From assembly GCA_007135435.1 (NCBI GenBank), contig SLIW01000366.1, positions 1 to 5,446 of the forward strand: a stretch of 5,446 nucleotides of DNA, written 5' to 3'. How positions within the stretch are numbered: position 1 is the first letter of the stretch; each line of letters begins with the position of its first letter. This DNA is from Natronomonas sp. (lineage in GTDB: Archaea; Halobacteriota; Halobacteria; Halobacteriales; Haloarculaceae). A program made the translations under genes and the position numbers. Positions 5,225 to 5,446 of this stretch are shown one piece after another. The notes under the pieces were generated by a model, which saw only the letters and a list, made by a program, of their open reading frames with translations, was not told where the DNA came from and did no database searches.

Positions 5225-5446
5225 CGAACAGGCGGGACGCGGCTTTCCGACGGTCCGTGTCCCGCACACCCGCCGTGGCGGACCGCCAGCACCTGGTCAG
5301 ATCACGGGGGGTCTGGCCGCGTTATGGTACTTTAACCCTGAGCCGGCATTCGCGGGCGAGCGGAGTGAGCGAGGGGTTCATGATGCCCATCGGTCGACGT
5401 TCAGCATCCCTTGACGGTCCTATCCCTGGCCGACTGCTCTCTCGAA
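5225..5446. other. Right-end region without a supported gene
   Basis: No convincing coding region, tRNA or rRNA is visible. It contains a 7-base inverted repeat with a 21-base spacer (CGGTCCG at 5251-5257, CGGACCG at 5279-5285) just after the GGCT-like gene, possibly a 3'-end hairpin. It also contains a TATA-like box at 5331-5336 and a GAGCG-type repeat at 5356-5373. A plus-strand frame stays open from ATG at 5380 or 5383 to the edge (22 codons), but it is arginine-rich and poor in acidic residues, unlike the neighbouring proteins. Confidence 0.5.
5331..5336 (+). promoter_or_regulatory. TATA-like element of a possible downstream feature
   Basis: TTTAAC within GGTACTTTAACCC is a good match to a haloarchaeal TATA box. 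Initiation would be expected near 5360, ahead of the ATG pair at 5380/5383 or of a non-coding RNA continuing past the edge. The box is nearly symmetric (on the other strand GTTAAAGTACC), so its direction is uncertain. Confidence 0.4.

Noticed and set aside
5372..5395. Possible tRNA T-arm (GGGTTCATGATGCCC)
   Set aside because: The surrounding sequence does not fold into acceptor, D and anticodon arms, and the T-stem pairs poorly.
5380..5446. Start of a protein-coding gene at the ATG pair 5380/5383
   Set aside because: It has only 22 codons before the edge, an arginine-rich and acid-poor composition unlike the neighbours, and no recognisable motif; it cannot be supported as a CDS.

Overview
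The window looks like a chromosomal segment from a halophilic archaeon (class Halobacteria). The DNA is very GC-rich. The proteins are strongly acidic, with many Asp, Glu and Val and few Lys. There is a recognisable archaeal lipid gene (CDP-archaeol synthase, carS). Most genes lack a Shine-Dalgarno and instead have a TATA-like element 23-26 bases before the start codon, the pattern of leaderless haloarchaeal mRNAs. The genus cannot be told from the sequence alone.

Layout, left to right. (1) 1-1093, minus: the N-terminal 364 residues of an ATP-grasp carboxylate-amine ligase-like protein, cut by the window edge. (2) 1094-1318: a divergent promoter region. (3) 1319-2263, plus: a SprT-like zinc metallopeptidase with a zinc ribbon, an unusual disordered insertion between its zinc-ligand motifs, and an Asp/Gly-rich tail. 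(4) 2279-2824, minus: carS, convergent with the SprT gene across 15 bases. (5) 2825-3030: a divergent promoter region with five copies of an 11-base tandem repeat. (6) 3031-3867, plus: monofunctional proline dehydrogenase. (7) 3868-4024: a convergent gap with a 14-base perfect palindrome. (8) 4025-4666, minus: a DUF502 two-helix membrane protein. (9) 4667-4843: a divergent promoter region with a 20-base near-perfect palindrome just upstream of the DUF502 TATA-like element. (10) 4844-5224, plus: a small gamma-glutamylcyclotransferase-like (GGCT/AIG2 fold) protein. (11) 5225-5446: no convincing gene, but a strong TATA-like element and a GAGCG-type repeat that may precede a feature beyond the edge.

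The genes alternate in strand, so each is probably its own transcription unit. They do not form one pathway: membrane lipid synthesis (carS), proline catabolism (ProDH), protein or DNA-protein repair (SprT-like) and unassigned roles (ATP-grasp, DUF502, GGCT-like) sit side by side as ordinary housekeeping neighbours. I see no mobile element, CRISPR array, tRNA or rRNA, and no clear new multi-gene system. The points most worth a second look are the split SprT active site, the operator-like palindrome before DUF502 and the 11-base tandem repeat.
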